Part shown: one piece after another, positions 16,602 through 25,144 of the stretch
How positions within the stretch are numbered: the stretch's first letter is position 1
How the letters are laid out: each line of letters starts with the position of its first letter
Origin: G963676655 sp963676655
Lineage (GTDB): Bacteria > Verrucomicrobiota > Lentisphaeria > Victivallales > Victivallaceae
Assembly (NCBI GenBank): GCA_963676655.2
Contig: CAXXKX010000003.1
Coordinates: forward strand, 5,022,001 to 5,086,000
DNA: 64,000 nucleotides
Reading direction: 5' to 3'
Position numbers and translations under genes: made by a program
Notes under the pieces: generated by a model
What the model was told of the DNA's origin: nothing
Database searches by the model: none
Seen by the model: only the letters and a program-made list of their open reading frames with translations

Positions 16602-19178
16602 TTATAAGTCCACGGAAACAAGTCCGTAAGCCGCTATCGAAATATCCAGCGATTTATTCTTAAAGCGAACTTCCGCCGTTACAACTTCTGAAGTGGTATT
16701 TTCAAGTATCAGCCGGCATGTTTTTCCGGTTTTTCTCAGCGAGAGCAGACGCACCGACGACGGCGAAACTTGCAATGATTCAGGAACCGCTTCCGTCAAT
16801 GCTTTGCCGTTCGAAAAACTTGTGGACAACGCCGTTGAACTGTTCCAGTCGGCCTGGGCCGCAGGATAGTCGAATTTACCTGAATGAAACCAGATTGAAT
16901 AGGTAAAAGTTTCCAGAATGTCCTGCCATACCGGGCAGTCAGTATTCAGCAGATTGTGGTAAAGCTGACCGTAAATATGGTTGGTTTGCGGACGGAACGG
17001 AAATTCCTGGAGCCATCGAGCTGTCTGAATTCCGCCAAACTGAACGAGCGGGGCATCCGGTGTTGCAATCACCATAGTGGAATCATCTGTTTCCACTGCC
17101 GTGAAACGGGAACAATAAAACAGATCGAGCATTGCCCCGGGTAGTAAATCCCGGCTGAGATCAATCAGGCCGATGTTCTGGTCAAATTTGAATTCGCCGT
17201 TTTTTCCGGCAAAAGGGAACGCAATATAACAGCATGTCTTTTTTTCGCTCTCCGGCTTGTCCAGGCGTATTTTGACATCTATCCGGGGATAATTATGATA
17301 GAACAGCAAGGTTCGTTGAAAACGGACAAGTCCGGCATCAGTTTCCATTTGCCCGTTCTGGGTCACTGCAGTTATGACAGATCCATTCGCTGTCATGGTA
17401 TTCTCGATAATTTCAGGTTTGGGAAAATATGATTCCTTGTTTACTTTCATTCCGGCAAATTTGCTGTTTTGCGGCAAATCATCGATTCTCTGCATGATAA
17501 ATTCACCCAGGCTCCATTTTGAGCTCTGGTCTAGCAATTCCGCTCCGTTCCGTTTATCCTTAACCGACATCAGGTTTCCATTCTGAGCAAATTTAACCTT
17601 GAAAAAAGCATTCTCAAAGCAGTCAGGAGCCTGTGACGCCTGGCAGACAAAGCAGCCGGGGCGTTCGCTGAAAACCGGATATAATGTTTTTGCGGTGAAT
17701 GGAGGAACGTTTTCCACGGCAATCAGGTAACGGTTATGACCAATTTCCTGAAACGGTATCCGGAAGCCGTCAGAATCGCTCAATTTCTGCAATTGAAATG
17801 CATCCCGACCAAAATAAATTTCTGTCGTACCGGAAACCGGCTGCGCGGAGTCATTCCAGACAACTACGGCGGGTTTCCCGTCAGCCAACCCCGCTCCGAG
17901 ATAGTTCTTTATAAGGCGGTCAATTCTGACGGCCCCGTCTTTGGCGGCGGCGGCGTAAAAAGCCTTCGCTTTCCAGCTTTCGCGATAACGGTCATAGGCT
18001 TGCCCGCGACAACCGTCCGCAGTAAATTCTTCCGGCCAGGTCCATTCGCTGAGTCCACAGGTATGATCACCGTAAAGCTGGAGATTTTCGTCCACGGCCC
18101 GGCAAAGCTCGTCGATATATTCATTCCTGACGCTTTTATTCAGCGTCAGCCTTGCGAGGTCACTGTAATAGATTCTTTGAGCAGCACGGTAATTTTTCAA
18201 CGGTTCCGGGGTGGGATTGGCTCGGGAATTCCACGGGTCGGTAATGACGCCCTTTATTTCAGGTATCCTGCCGTTGTATTTCTTTTTCATATAATCAAAA
18301 AAACGAGACGGCGTAGTTAATTCTATCGCCGGAAATTTCCCGCTCGCATTGAGTTTATTTATCAATTGAGGAAGAAATGCGGCCGGGCCGCGATTATCTC
18401 CGCCGTATTGAAGCATTACCTCTTCCCATGGATAGTTTTCTTTTTCCAGACGTTTCAGAAAGCCGGTAAACACGCTTTCGGTATCAGGCGCATTATTGTC
18501 ATTACTGGCGAAGTCGATTTCCACGCCGCGCTCATGGAGATCCAAATACTCTTTAATTGCGGGAAGAAACAGAAAAAGCGCCGCCTGACCGTATACCGCG
18601 TACAGTCCGGTCATATCCTGCGGCACTAAACTGCGGTCAATGCCGAGGTTCCATACTAAAGTGCGGGCGCCGTCTTTGGCGGTCAAATAGAACAGGTGCG
18701 GTAAGTCGGCACAAGGCAGGTGCACCTGAAAGCCGCCGACTCCGGCCGTCAGGTATTCGACCCCGCAATGGGCCAATACCGTCGGCAGTCGTCCGGCATA
18801 ACCGCCAATGTCGTCAATCATCGCGCTTTTCACCGCGAAACCATACTTGTCACCCAACTCGCAGGCATATTCTACACAGCGGAACAATTCATCGGCGGAC
18901 AGTAATTCGGTCAACGGCTGGGTTTCAAAGGCCTGCAGTTCAATTTTTCCGTCTTTCAGAGCCTGAATAAGTTCGCTTTGGCACTTTTCCGGGCGATTGC
19001 GCAAATAGTCTTTTACCAGATAGGCCGACTCGATCGTCCAATAAAAATCATCGTGTTTCCGGCACAGGTCCAGGGCTTCGTCCAAATGATTCAGATGCTG
19101 ATCCATTACCTCCAAAGGCAGATCCGTATACCCGATATCCATATGGGTATGGTGCGTAATAAAAATCTTTTTAATCAT
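16602..19178 (-). CDS. GH38-like alpha-mannosidase family protein
   Basis: An 858-residue protein whose N-terminal domain is of the GH38 type: 'FITHHTHMDIGYTD' gives the metal ligands His12 and Asp14, and 'SAMIDDIGGYAGRLPTVLAHCGVEYL' holds the candidate nucleophile aspartate (Asp122 or Asp123). 'IDFASNDNNAPDTE' and 'VMLQYGGDNRGP' continue the barrel. The C-terminal half is beta-rich ('FENAFFKVKFAQNGNLMSVKDKRNG', 'ALTEAVPESL'), as in retaining zinc-dependent mannosidases. No signal peptide, so it should act on imported oligosaccharides. It is the last gene of the GntR-controlled module B, 98 nt after the secreted beta-galactosidase-like gene. The exact sugar is uncertain, because many relatives of this subgroup are uncharacterised. 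Confidence 0.8.
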   Translation of the reverse strand: MIKKIFITHHTHMDIGYTDLPLEVMDQHLNHLDEALDLCRKHDDFYWTIESAYLVKDYLRNRPEKCQSELIQALKDGKIELQAFETQPLTELLSADELFRCVEYACELGDKYGFAVKSAMIDDIGGYAGRLPTVLAHCGVEYLTAGVGGFQVHLPCADLPHLFYLTAKDGARTLVWNLGIDRSLVPQDMTGLYAVYGQAALFLFLPAIKEYLDLHERGVEIDFASNDNNAPDTESVFTGFLKRLEKENYPWEEVMLQYGGDNRGPAAFLPQLINKLNASGKFPAIELTTPSRFFDYMKKKYNGRIPEIKGVITDPWNSRANPTPEPLKNYRAAQRIYYSDLARLTLNKSVRNEYIDELCRAVDENLQLYGDHTCGLSEWTWPEEFTADGCRGQAYDRYRESWKAKAFYAAAAKDGAVRIDRLIKNYLGAGLADGKPAVVVWNDSAQPVSGTTEIYFGRDAFQLQKLSDSDGFRIPFQEIGHNRYLIAVENVPPFTAKTLYPVFSERPGCFVCQASQAPDCFENAFFKVKFAQNGNLMSVKDKRNGAELLDQSSKWSLGEFIMQRIDDLPQNSKFAGMKVNKESYFPKPEIIENTMTANGSVITAVTQNGQMETDAGLVRFQRTLLFYHNYPRIDVKIRLDKPESEKKTCCYIAFPFAGKNGEFKFDQNIGLIDLSRDLLPGAMLDLFYCSRFTAVETDDSTMVIATPDAPLVQFGGIQTARWLQEFPFRPQTNHIYGQLYHNLLNTDCPVWQDILETFTYSIWFHSGKFDYPAAQADWNSSTALSTSFSNGKALTEAVPESLQVSPSSVRLLSLRKTGKTCRLILENTTSEVVTAEVRFKNKSLDISIAAYGLVSVDL

Positions 19179-19276
19179 TATTAATTCTCTTTATTGCGAA
19201 GAAGTAAATATTTCAGTAAAACAAGTTCCATAGCAATGTATAAAAAACAAGGCGTATAATTATCTATCCTGGTTAA

Positions 19277-22200
19277 TTATTTTTTGCATACAGAGAACAT
19301 AACAAAAGTTCCCGGTTTAAGTTTAATTTCATTTGTTGTACAGTTTTTTCCCGACATCGACTTTAAGTAATATTCATTATCTGGCAAAGCAATTTCAATT
19401 TTTTGAGTTTTGCCACCTTTGGGATTCTGAATAAGAATATAACCATTTCCCTGTGCGGTAAAACAATTTTGGTTTGAATTGAATATAAAAACACCGCCAT
19501 CAACAGCCGCCGATTTTATTGTTTTCGTATCCAGAAAAGGGAATGTTGAATAATAAATATTTGCCTTGTCCATTTTTATGGATGCTGCTGCAATTTTACC
19601 ATCAGGGAAACAACCTATAGTTCGTAGCTTATTTGATTTTTCTATATAAAAATAAGGAGTTAATGGTCTTTGAAATACGTCCCTTGCCCATTGCCAAGGG
19701 GTTTTAAAACCTTTGAGCTTAAGTGTATGCCCATTTACTTTCTTCATCTCACTAGGCATGATGCCACTTGAAGATTTCACTTTCATTCCTGTTAAATCAC
19801 TGATATTGACCACATCAAATTTATTATTTTTAATTACTCCCGGTGCATAGAGATAGAGCACTGAAACTGCGGATTTATATAGTTTATTCTGAATATATTC
19901 AACAGTATTTGCATCCAGTTTAAAGCTGTTAGTAAATATAAACAAACCATATTGGTCAATAGGGATTTTATCTAAATCAGACAAATAATATATATCAAAT
20001 CCAGCCCCAACCCTAGTTAGTTCTTCACTCATCAACCGCTCCATTAGATTATAAGGCATTGGTGATCTTCCTGCCCAAGAATCCATATAGTAAGCAGACT
20101 TATCATCTAACAATACAGCAATTCGTTTGATTTTTTTATCCGTCAAGCGGTCCCGAACCGGTTTATACGATTGTTCCTGTTCTATCTGTGACAGAAGCTG
20201 GTCATCCATGAACCATGGCGAAACTGCCTGCGCAGAACGCCTGCGTTCATCAAACGATTTATATACGTAACCGCAATTACGAAGCAGGCTTAAAGCCCAG
20301 TCACGGTGAAAAACCTCAAGAGTTGATTTTTGCGAATAACAACCATCAGCAAAGCGATGACCAAGATAAGTTCGAGTATCTTTTTCCCAAATATATAATT
20401 TATCATGCAGATTTAACGAAGCTACTGGCACATTTGGTATTGGCAATGAATCCATAGTGCGACGTTGATAATTTTGCCAGGCAAAGATCATATCAACTTG
20501 AGGATTGTTCAATACTTTTTCTGTTGCACAATGACCGCTATGTTTCTGATAAGCTATGTATGGATAGGAAAATAAGTGGCTAATATAAGTGTAATAAATA
20601 CCTGTTAAAAGTCGTCCCTTTGAAGCATTTTTAACTGCTGAACATAGTTCTCCTGCAAAATTAGCATTCAAAAAATTATGAAATTCCCAGTAGTCAATAA
20701 TTTTTCGCTCTTTTTCAGGGCATTGAAAGATATCATATGCAGATTTACTTACCAACTCATTTCGTGTGGGAAATGCATTCTTCCACGTTGCATTAGGATT
20801 GTTATGTGCCTTTCGCAATTTTTCCAGTGTTCCATATTTTTTACAAAGCCATCCCTCATAAGTCTGCCTCGCTACTTTGGAGTTATCTCCGGCGATAGAT
20901 TTTAAGCCTCTAGTATAATTATCTCCACCATCGCCGTAATAAGGAATTACTCCGATTATTCGATTGGAGTATGATTTAGTATTAATCCATTTTAGAAAAT
21001 TTTTTAAACGTTCAACCGCCCAATGGCGATATTTTTTTGAGGCCAGAGATACACCGAATATTCTTTTGCCAGCAGTAATTACTTCGTCGGGATTAGCTTT
21101 CCACCAGGCGCTAATTGCTCTCAGGTCTTCAGTCATTATTATATAAGCATTTGGATCTGTTTCCAAAAGACGCTTAATAAGATACTCATTAATCTTACAG
21201 AATTTTTTATAATCACGTTCTTCATTTCCTGGACTGCTAATCAAAGTTGCGTTATTCGTGTGGCAACCTAATATCCAAATACGAATTCCTGTACTGTTAT
21301 ATGCGCTGAAGACAGAAAAGGATTTTGCATCATCGTACCACATTCTAGGTAAAACTTTTTCGCCATTAATATCTATATATTTTGTACCAACGTTATCTGT
21401 TTTAATTGAACAAGATGGAAATTGTCCTATATTACTCAAGCTGTCGGATGTCGGTTTGTTGTCATTATTAATGTTTATCATTCCAGCGATGCTCGTAGCA
21501 TAACATTTCCTTTTACTCACTAAAGTTAAACGTAAAGGATATTTTCCACTAGGAATATACTTAGGAATAAAAAAACTTATTTGAGCCGTTTGAGTTTTGC
21601 CAGTGTCCCATTCCGATGATTTTATCTTTGGATACCAAACAGTTTTGGCGGCTTTAAAATCACTTTTCGTATCTAGTCCAGCGTTTCCAAGTTCTGCAAG
21701 CATTACAATATTTTCATTCGGCTTGATTAGTGGTGTAAGCAAAATATTAAAGACAGCTTTTTTGCCTGCTTTTATTGTTTCGTTCAAATTTTTAGTGTCA
21801 AAGCGATATTGTCCTGCAAAATCTCTTTTTCTGCCTCTACAAATTCCTGCTCGTGGCACGAAAAAGTAAGTACCTGAACATTGAACTTCTCGCATTTGGG
21901 GTGGTTCAGAAAAGTATAAACGAAAACGCGAAGTGTTGATTGTTGAAAAATCATAGTAAACCCAATTATCTTTTGAGCTTTCTTTTTGAACAGGCAATGT
22001 AACGAATTTGCCGTTTAAATAAGCCATAACAGTTATTTTGCCAGAATATTTTCTGGTATAATAGATCGCGGCACAATTCACGCTTACGGGAACTGGCCAA
22101 GCAACCTCAATCCAAGGTTTGAGGTCTTCAGGTGCAAACTCCCAGGCAGATGGCTCACCATCTATGAGTTCATTTCTGTAATAGTCAGGCTGTCCATATT

Positions 22201-22933
22201 TTACGCTGGTATTTTCTGAAGAAGTCTTGAGTATAGCACCATATCGAGATATATTTAAATTATTTTTCATGCCAGATTCAAAGCTGGGAAATAATATCTT
22301 TTCGCCTTGCGCTTTGTCATTAAAGATTTTACATGAATCAAGCACAAACGGTGTCTTACGAGAGCTTGTTGCTGCTAAAAGGTAACTGCCGTTTGCTGGT
22401 TTTAGATTCCATTTATATCGTGTACTGGCAGTTTTTATGTTGTTACGATATAAAACAGCTTTGCCATTTCCCCATATAACAGTAAATTTATATTTCTTAT
22501 TTTTGTCGAAATCACTTGAGGATGTTTGTAACAATGTGCGGTTATGACTATTTCCAAACCAAATCATCAAACGTCCATTTGTATTGAAATTAACTTGGAA
22601 AAGCATTTCTGGTTCCGGCCAATAAAGCTTGATAAGATTGAAGTTTCTCAAGAGCTTTTTTGTGTGCATTTGTGACAATGTAAACTCTATCACACCACTT
22701 TTGTTAAATTCGTAACTAGAAGCGTGATAATATTGCAGAGAATGGTCAGGCGAAAAAAACTTTTTCCCAAAAAAGCCCATTGCTGTCTTTGCCTCAGGAA
22801 ACTTATGAAAAAAAGCATCAAAATTTAATGCTGATATTTTGCTTTTTGTATTAGTAAATATGTGGGGTTGGTTAGCATAACAGTTCATTAACAACATCCA
22901 TACGGTAATAAATTTCAAAAATATTTTTATCAT
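19277..22933 (-). CDS. Secreted beta-galactosidase-like multidomain hydrolase
   Basis: A 1218-residue exported protein. Signal peptide at about residues 1-21; a concanavalin-like sandwich (about 40-200); a second beta domain with 'EPSAWEFAPEDLKPWIEVAWP' resembling an F5/8-type sugar-binding fold; then a GH42-like barrel at about 520-950 with 'KKYGTLEKLRKAHNN' and 'KLYIWEKDTRTYLG' (candidate nucleophile Glu), and a glutamine-amidotransferase-like trimer domain ('RIAVLLDDKSAYYMDSW', 'QYGLFIFTNSFKLD'). The expected acid/base region reads 'YYGDGGDN', with Asp rather than Glu, so activity may be altered. Composition is much more AT-rich than in the GH38 and RND genes, hinting at recent acquisition. 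It follows the pseudopilin gene by 14 nt in the same operon. Confidence 0.75.
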   Translation of the reverse strand: MIKIFLKFITVWMLLMNCYANQPHIFTNTKSKISALNFDAFFHKFPEAKTAMGFFGKKFFSPDHSLQYYHASSYEFNKSGVIEFTLSQMHTKKLLRNFNLIKLYWPEPEMLFQVNFNTNGRLMIWFGNSHNRTLLQTSSSDFDKNKKYKFTVIWGNGKAVLYRNNIKTASTRYKWNLKPANGSYLLAATSSRKTPFVLDSCKIFNDKAQGEKILFPSFESGMKNNLNISRYGAILKTSSENTSVKYGQPDYYRNELIDGEPSAWEFAPEDLKPWIEVAWPVPVSVNCAAIYYTRKYSGKITVMAYLNGKFVTLPVQKESSKDNWVYYDFSTINTSRFRLYFSEPPQMREVQCSGTYFFVPRAGICRGRKRDFAGQYRFDTKNLNETIKAGKKAVFNILLTPLIKPNENIVMLAELGNAGLDTKSDFKAAKTVWYPKIKSSEWDTGKTQTAQISFFIPKYIPSGKYPLRLTLVSKRKCYATSIAGMININNDNKPTSDSLSNIGQFPSCSIKTDNVGTKYIDINGEKVLPRMWYDDAKSFSVFSAYNSTGIRIWILGCHTNNATLISSPGNEERDYKKFCKINEYLIKRLLETDPNAYIIMTEDLRAISAWWKANPDEVITAGKRIFGVSLASKKYRHWAVERLKNFLKWINTKSYSNRIIGVIPYYGDGGDNYTRGLKSIAGDNSKVARQTYEGWLCKKYGTLEKLRKAHNNPNATWKNAFPTRNELVSKSAYDIFQCPEKERKIIDYWEFHNFLNANFAGELCSAVKNASKGRLLTGIYYTYISHLFSYPYIAYQKHSGHCATEKVLNNPQVDMIFAWQNYQRRTMDSLPIPNVPVASLNLHDKLYIWEKDTRTYLGHRFADGCYSQKSTLEVFHRDWALSLLRNCGYVYKSFDERRRSAQAVSPWFMDDQLLSQIEQEQSYKPVRDRLTDKKIKRIAVLLDDKSAYYMDSWAGRSPMPYNLMERLMSEELTRVGAGFDIYYLSDLDKIPIDQYGLFIFTNSFKLDANTVEYIQNKLYKSAVSVLYLYAPGVIKNNKFDVVNISDLTGMKVKSSSGIMPSEMKKVNGHTLKLKGFKTPWQWARDVFQRPLTPYFYIEKSNKLRTIGCFPDGKIAAASIKMDKANIYYSTFPFLDTKTIKSAAVDGGVFIFNSNQNCFTAQGNGYILIQNPKGGKTQKIEIALPDNEYYLKSMSGKNCTTNEIKLKPGTFVMFSVCKK

Positions 22934-22947
22934 TAGATTGTTCCCTT

Positions 22948-23673
22948 TTAATTATCCAACCAAGGAGGAACTGTTCTTTCGTCACTATTTTTGCTCGTAG
23001 CATGTAAATCAACGAATACATAATTGGCTTTTCCCTGATGCCTGTATGCTGCTCTTGCCCACCAGTTAGTAACATCATTTTTTATGATATTACTTCCATT
23101 TCCATACCCATCTCCGACAAGATATACTTCTGAAGATTGCTTGATACTACTAAGCTTACGCCAAACATAAGCTGCATTTGTCGGAATATAATTAGCATAG
23201 CTTAAATGCTGGTTTATTCCATATGTGTTTCCGTACCATCTCAAATTTGTAACCGGATCTATTCGATATCCTCCATCTAGACCGAATATGGACTCAGGGC
23301 ATTTAAAAATTCCTGTAGGAATTTTTGTTTCGTTAAAGTAATTCGGACTTATTGAAGCATCATAGGCTCCTTTTGTGTAACCACTCATGCAAAGCTGATT
23401 GTGCCATCTTATACGAAGTCCACCTGCATCATTATAATGTGGAACTATATAGTCATCATAATCATCAGCGTACATTCCGAAAGCTAAACCTAACTGTTTC
23501 ATTTGACTTAAACAACTTATGCCTTTTGCTTTTGCCCTAGCCTTATTCAGTGCGGGTAATAACATACTTGCCAGGATAGCGATGATGGCAATCACTACAA
23601 GAAGTTCGATTAATGTGAAAGGTTTTAAGGAACGTTTTACCAATATTGGCGTTTCGTGGTTTTCGGTTTTCAT
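22948..23673 (-). CDS. Prepilin-type pseudopilin
   Basis: A 241-residue pseudopilin. A basic leader ends in Lys-Pro, followed by F-T-L-I-E-L-L-V-V-I-A with Glu+5 and the usual hydrophobic helix, then 'SMLLPALNKARAKAKGISCLSQMKQLG'. C-terminal 'YRHQGKANYVFVDLHA' is the family end motif. The residue before the predicted cut is Pro, not Gly. ATG 23673 is preferred because AAAGAGGA lies just upstream; an in-frame TTG at 23688 is possible. It is the first gene of module B, and both it and the next gene are AT-rich, so they may have been acquired together. Confidence 0.84.
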   Translation of the reverse strand: MKTENHETPILVKRSLKPFTLIELLVVIAIIAILASMLLPALNKARAKAKGISCLSQMKQLGLAFGMYADDYDDYIVPHYNDAGGLRIRWHNQLCMSGYTKGAYDASISPNYFNETKIPTGIFKCPESIFGLDGGYRIDPVTNLRWYGNTYGINQHLSYANYIPTNAAYVWRKLSSIKQSSEVYLVGDGYGNGSNIIKNDVTNWWARAAYRHQGKANYVFVDLHATSKNSDERTVPPWLDN

Positions 23674-23772
23674 TTTTTCCTCTTTCAATGTTTGTTAATA
23701 TATTTGCCGGAATAATAAATTTCAATTAATAATCAATTACTTGAAAAAGTTTGTTCGCATCAAATTTTTCAA

Positions 23773-23948
23773 TTAATATATATTAATATACTACCATTAT
23801 ATATGATCATGATAAAAAAGTCAATAGTACTTTGATAAAAATTTAATATTTATTGTCTTGTGGTTTTTTATACATAAAAAAAAGTTTTTTTTAATAGATT
23901 AGTCACTTGCAATAATTGAAATTATATATTAATATATATATATATTAA
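23773..23948. promoter_or_regulatory. Divergent promoters with TTAAT(AT)nATTAA operators
   Basis: Minus strand (pseudopilin operon): TTGACT (23819-23824), 17 nt, TATAAT (23796-23801), with the palindrome TTAATATATATTAA (23773-23786) about 10 nt past the start site. Plus strand (GntR gene): TTGCAA (23907-23912), 17 nt, TAATAT (23930-23935), overlapped by a longer palindrome of the same design at 23929-23948. Matching sites on both start regions suggest that the GntR protein represses itself and the hydrolase operon. The AT-only palindromes carry some risk of being chance. Confidence 0.65.
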
Positions 23949-23965
23949 TTAACTTTGACACAAGG

Positions 23966-25057
23966 ATGGTCGTTTTGAGTAAAAATAAGACAAATGATGA
24001 TTTTCTAAGGCCCTTAAAGACTTCTTCCCAGCCTTTATATTTAATGGCCAGAGAATATATTCTGAATAATATTCTAGCCGGAAACTGGAAACCGGGAGAA
24101 CAGCTTCCTCCTGATCAATTTCTGGCGAAAGAACTTGGAATTAACCATATTACGCTCGGGAAAGCCTTGAATCTGTTGAGAGATGAAGGCTATCTGGTGC
24201 GTAATCGAGGACGGGGAACCTTCGTCATTGAAAACCTGCCTGAACCGGAAAAGGTTGCCGGAGCCAAAATAGCGGTGGTATTTGACTGCGCCAATGAGGA
24301 TACGTTCATCGCCCAATTATTTCTGGCAATTCATAATGCGCTTGAAAAATATCATTTAAGGATGGAATTCATTTCATCTCGCAGCAGCAGCGAGGTTCAG
24401 CTCCAGCAGCTTCTGAAACTGCTTAAAGACAAAACTATCAGCGGCTGTATTCTCTGGTCTTTGCTGGACCAGGCTCAATCCAAAGAGTTTCTGGCCGCGC
24501 GTTCGCCGCTATTTCCAGTGGTATTGCTCGACCATCAGATAAATGGATTTAAAATAGATTTCAGCGGCTACGATGATTATAATTCGGGAAAACTTCTGGG
24601 GCAGCATATCTGGCGTCAGGGCTTCAAACGCTGCAGTCTTTGCTATCGCGAGAAGAACGCGGCTTACAGCACTAACCGGCAGCGTTTGGAAGGACTGCGA
24701 AGCACTCCAGGGCTTGATATTGAAATTTTTACCGATTATGGTTGGGGAGAGCCGGAGAAACTCGTAAATTATGTCTATCGCATGTCACTGAAAAATTCAA
24801 CTCCCGCGGCGATCGTTCCGGTATCTGACGCTGATGCGGGCATGCTGGTTGATTCCATGAAGCAATCCGACTGGTCTGAAAATATCAGAATGTTTACTTT
24901 CTGCACAAAAGGAGAAAATTTCCCCGGGATTAGAATGCCGGCTGCGGCAATGGGAAAGAATGCGGTTGAAATAATTCATGCCAGACTCAGCGGAGATAAC
25001 AGCGCGGTTATTGAAAAACGGGAAACCGGCACAATAAATATTCCTGAACAGAAGTAA
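23966..25057 (+). CDS. GntR family regulator with LacI-like sensor domain
   Basis: A 363-residue hybrid regulator. Residues about 20-95 form a GntR winged helix ('LYLMAREYILNNILAGNWKPGEQLPPDQFLAKELGINHITLGKALNLLRDEGYLVRNRGRGTFV'); the remaining ~265 residues are a periplasmic-binding-protein-like sugar sensor of the AraR/LacI type. ATG 23966 overlaps its own AAGGA; the in-frame TTG at 23975 sits 9 nt after that site and may be the real start. It is transcribed away from the pseudopilin/beta-galactosidase/GH38 operon, its likely target, with shared palindromes between them. The inducer is unknown. Confidence 0.88.
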   Translation: MVVLSKNKTNDDFLRPLKTSSQPLYLMAREYILNNILAGNWKPGEQLPPDQFLAKELGINHITLGKALNLLRDEGYLVRNRGRGTFVIENLPEPEKVAGAKIAVVFDCANEDTFIAQLFLAIHNALEKYHLRMEFISSRSSSEVQLQQLLKLLKDKTISGCILWSLLDQAQSKEFLAARSPLFPVVLLDHQINGFKIDFSGYDDYNSGKLLGQHIWRQGFKRCSLCYREKNAAYSTNRQRLEGLRSTPGLDIEIFTDYGWGEPEKLVNYVYRMSLKNSTPAAIVPVSDADAGMLVDSMKQSDWSENIRMFTFCTKGENFPGIRMPAAAMGKNAVEIIHARLSGDNSAVIEKRETGTINIPEQK

Positions 25058-25144
25058 TCAAACAATCTTGCAGAAAACAGACGGTCTAACGGCTTTCCGG
25101 TTGTTCATTGCCTGAATACTAGTGCTGCATTCATCTCATTCGGC

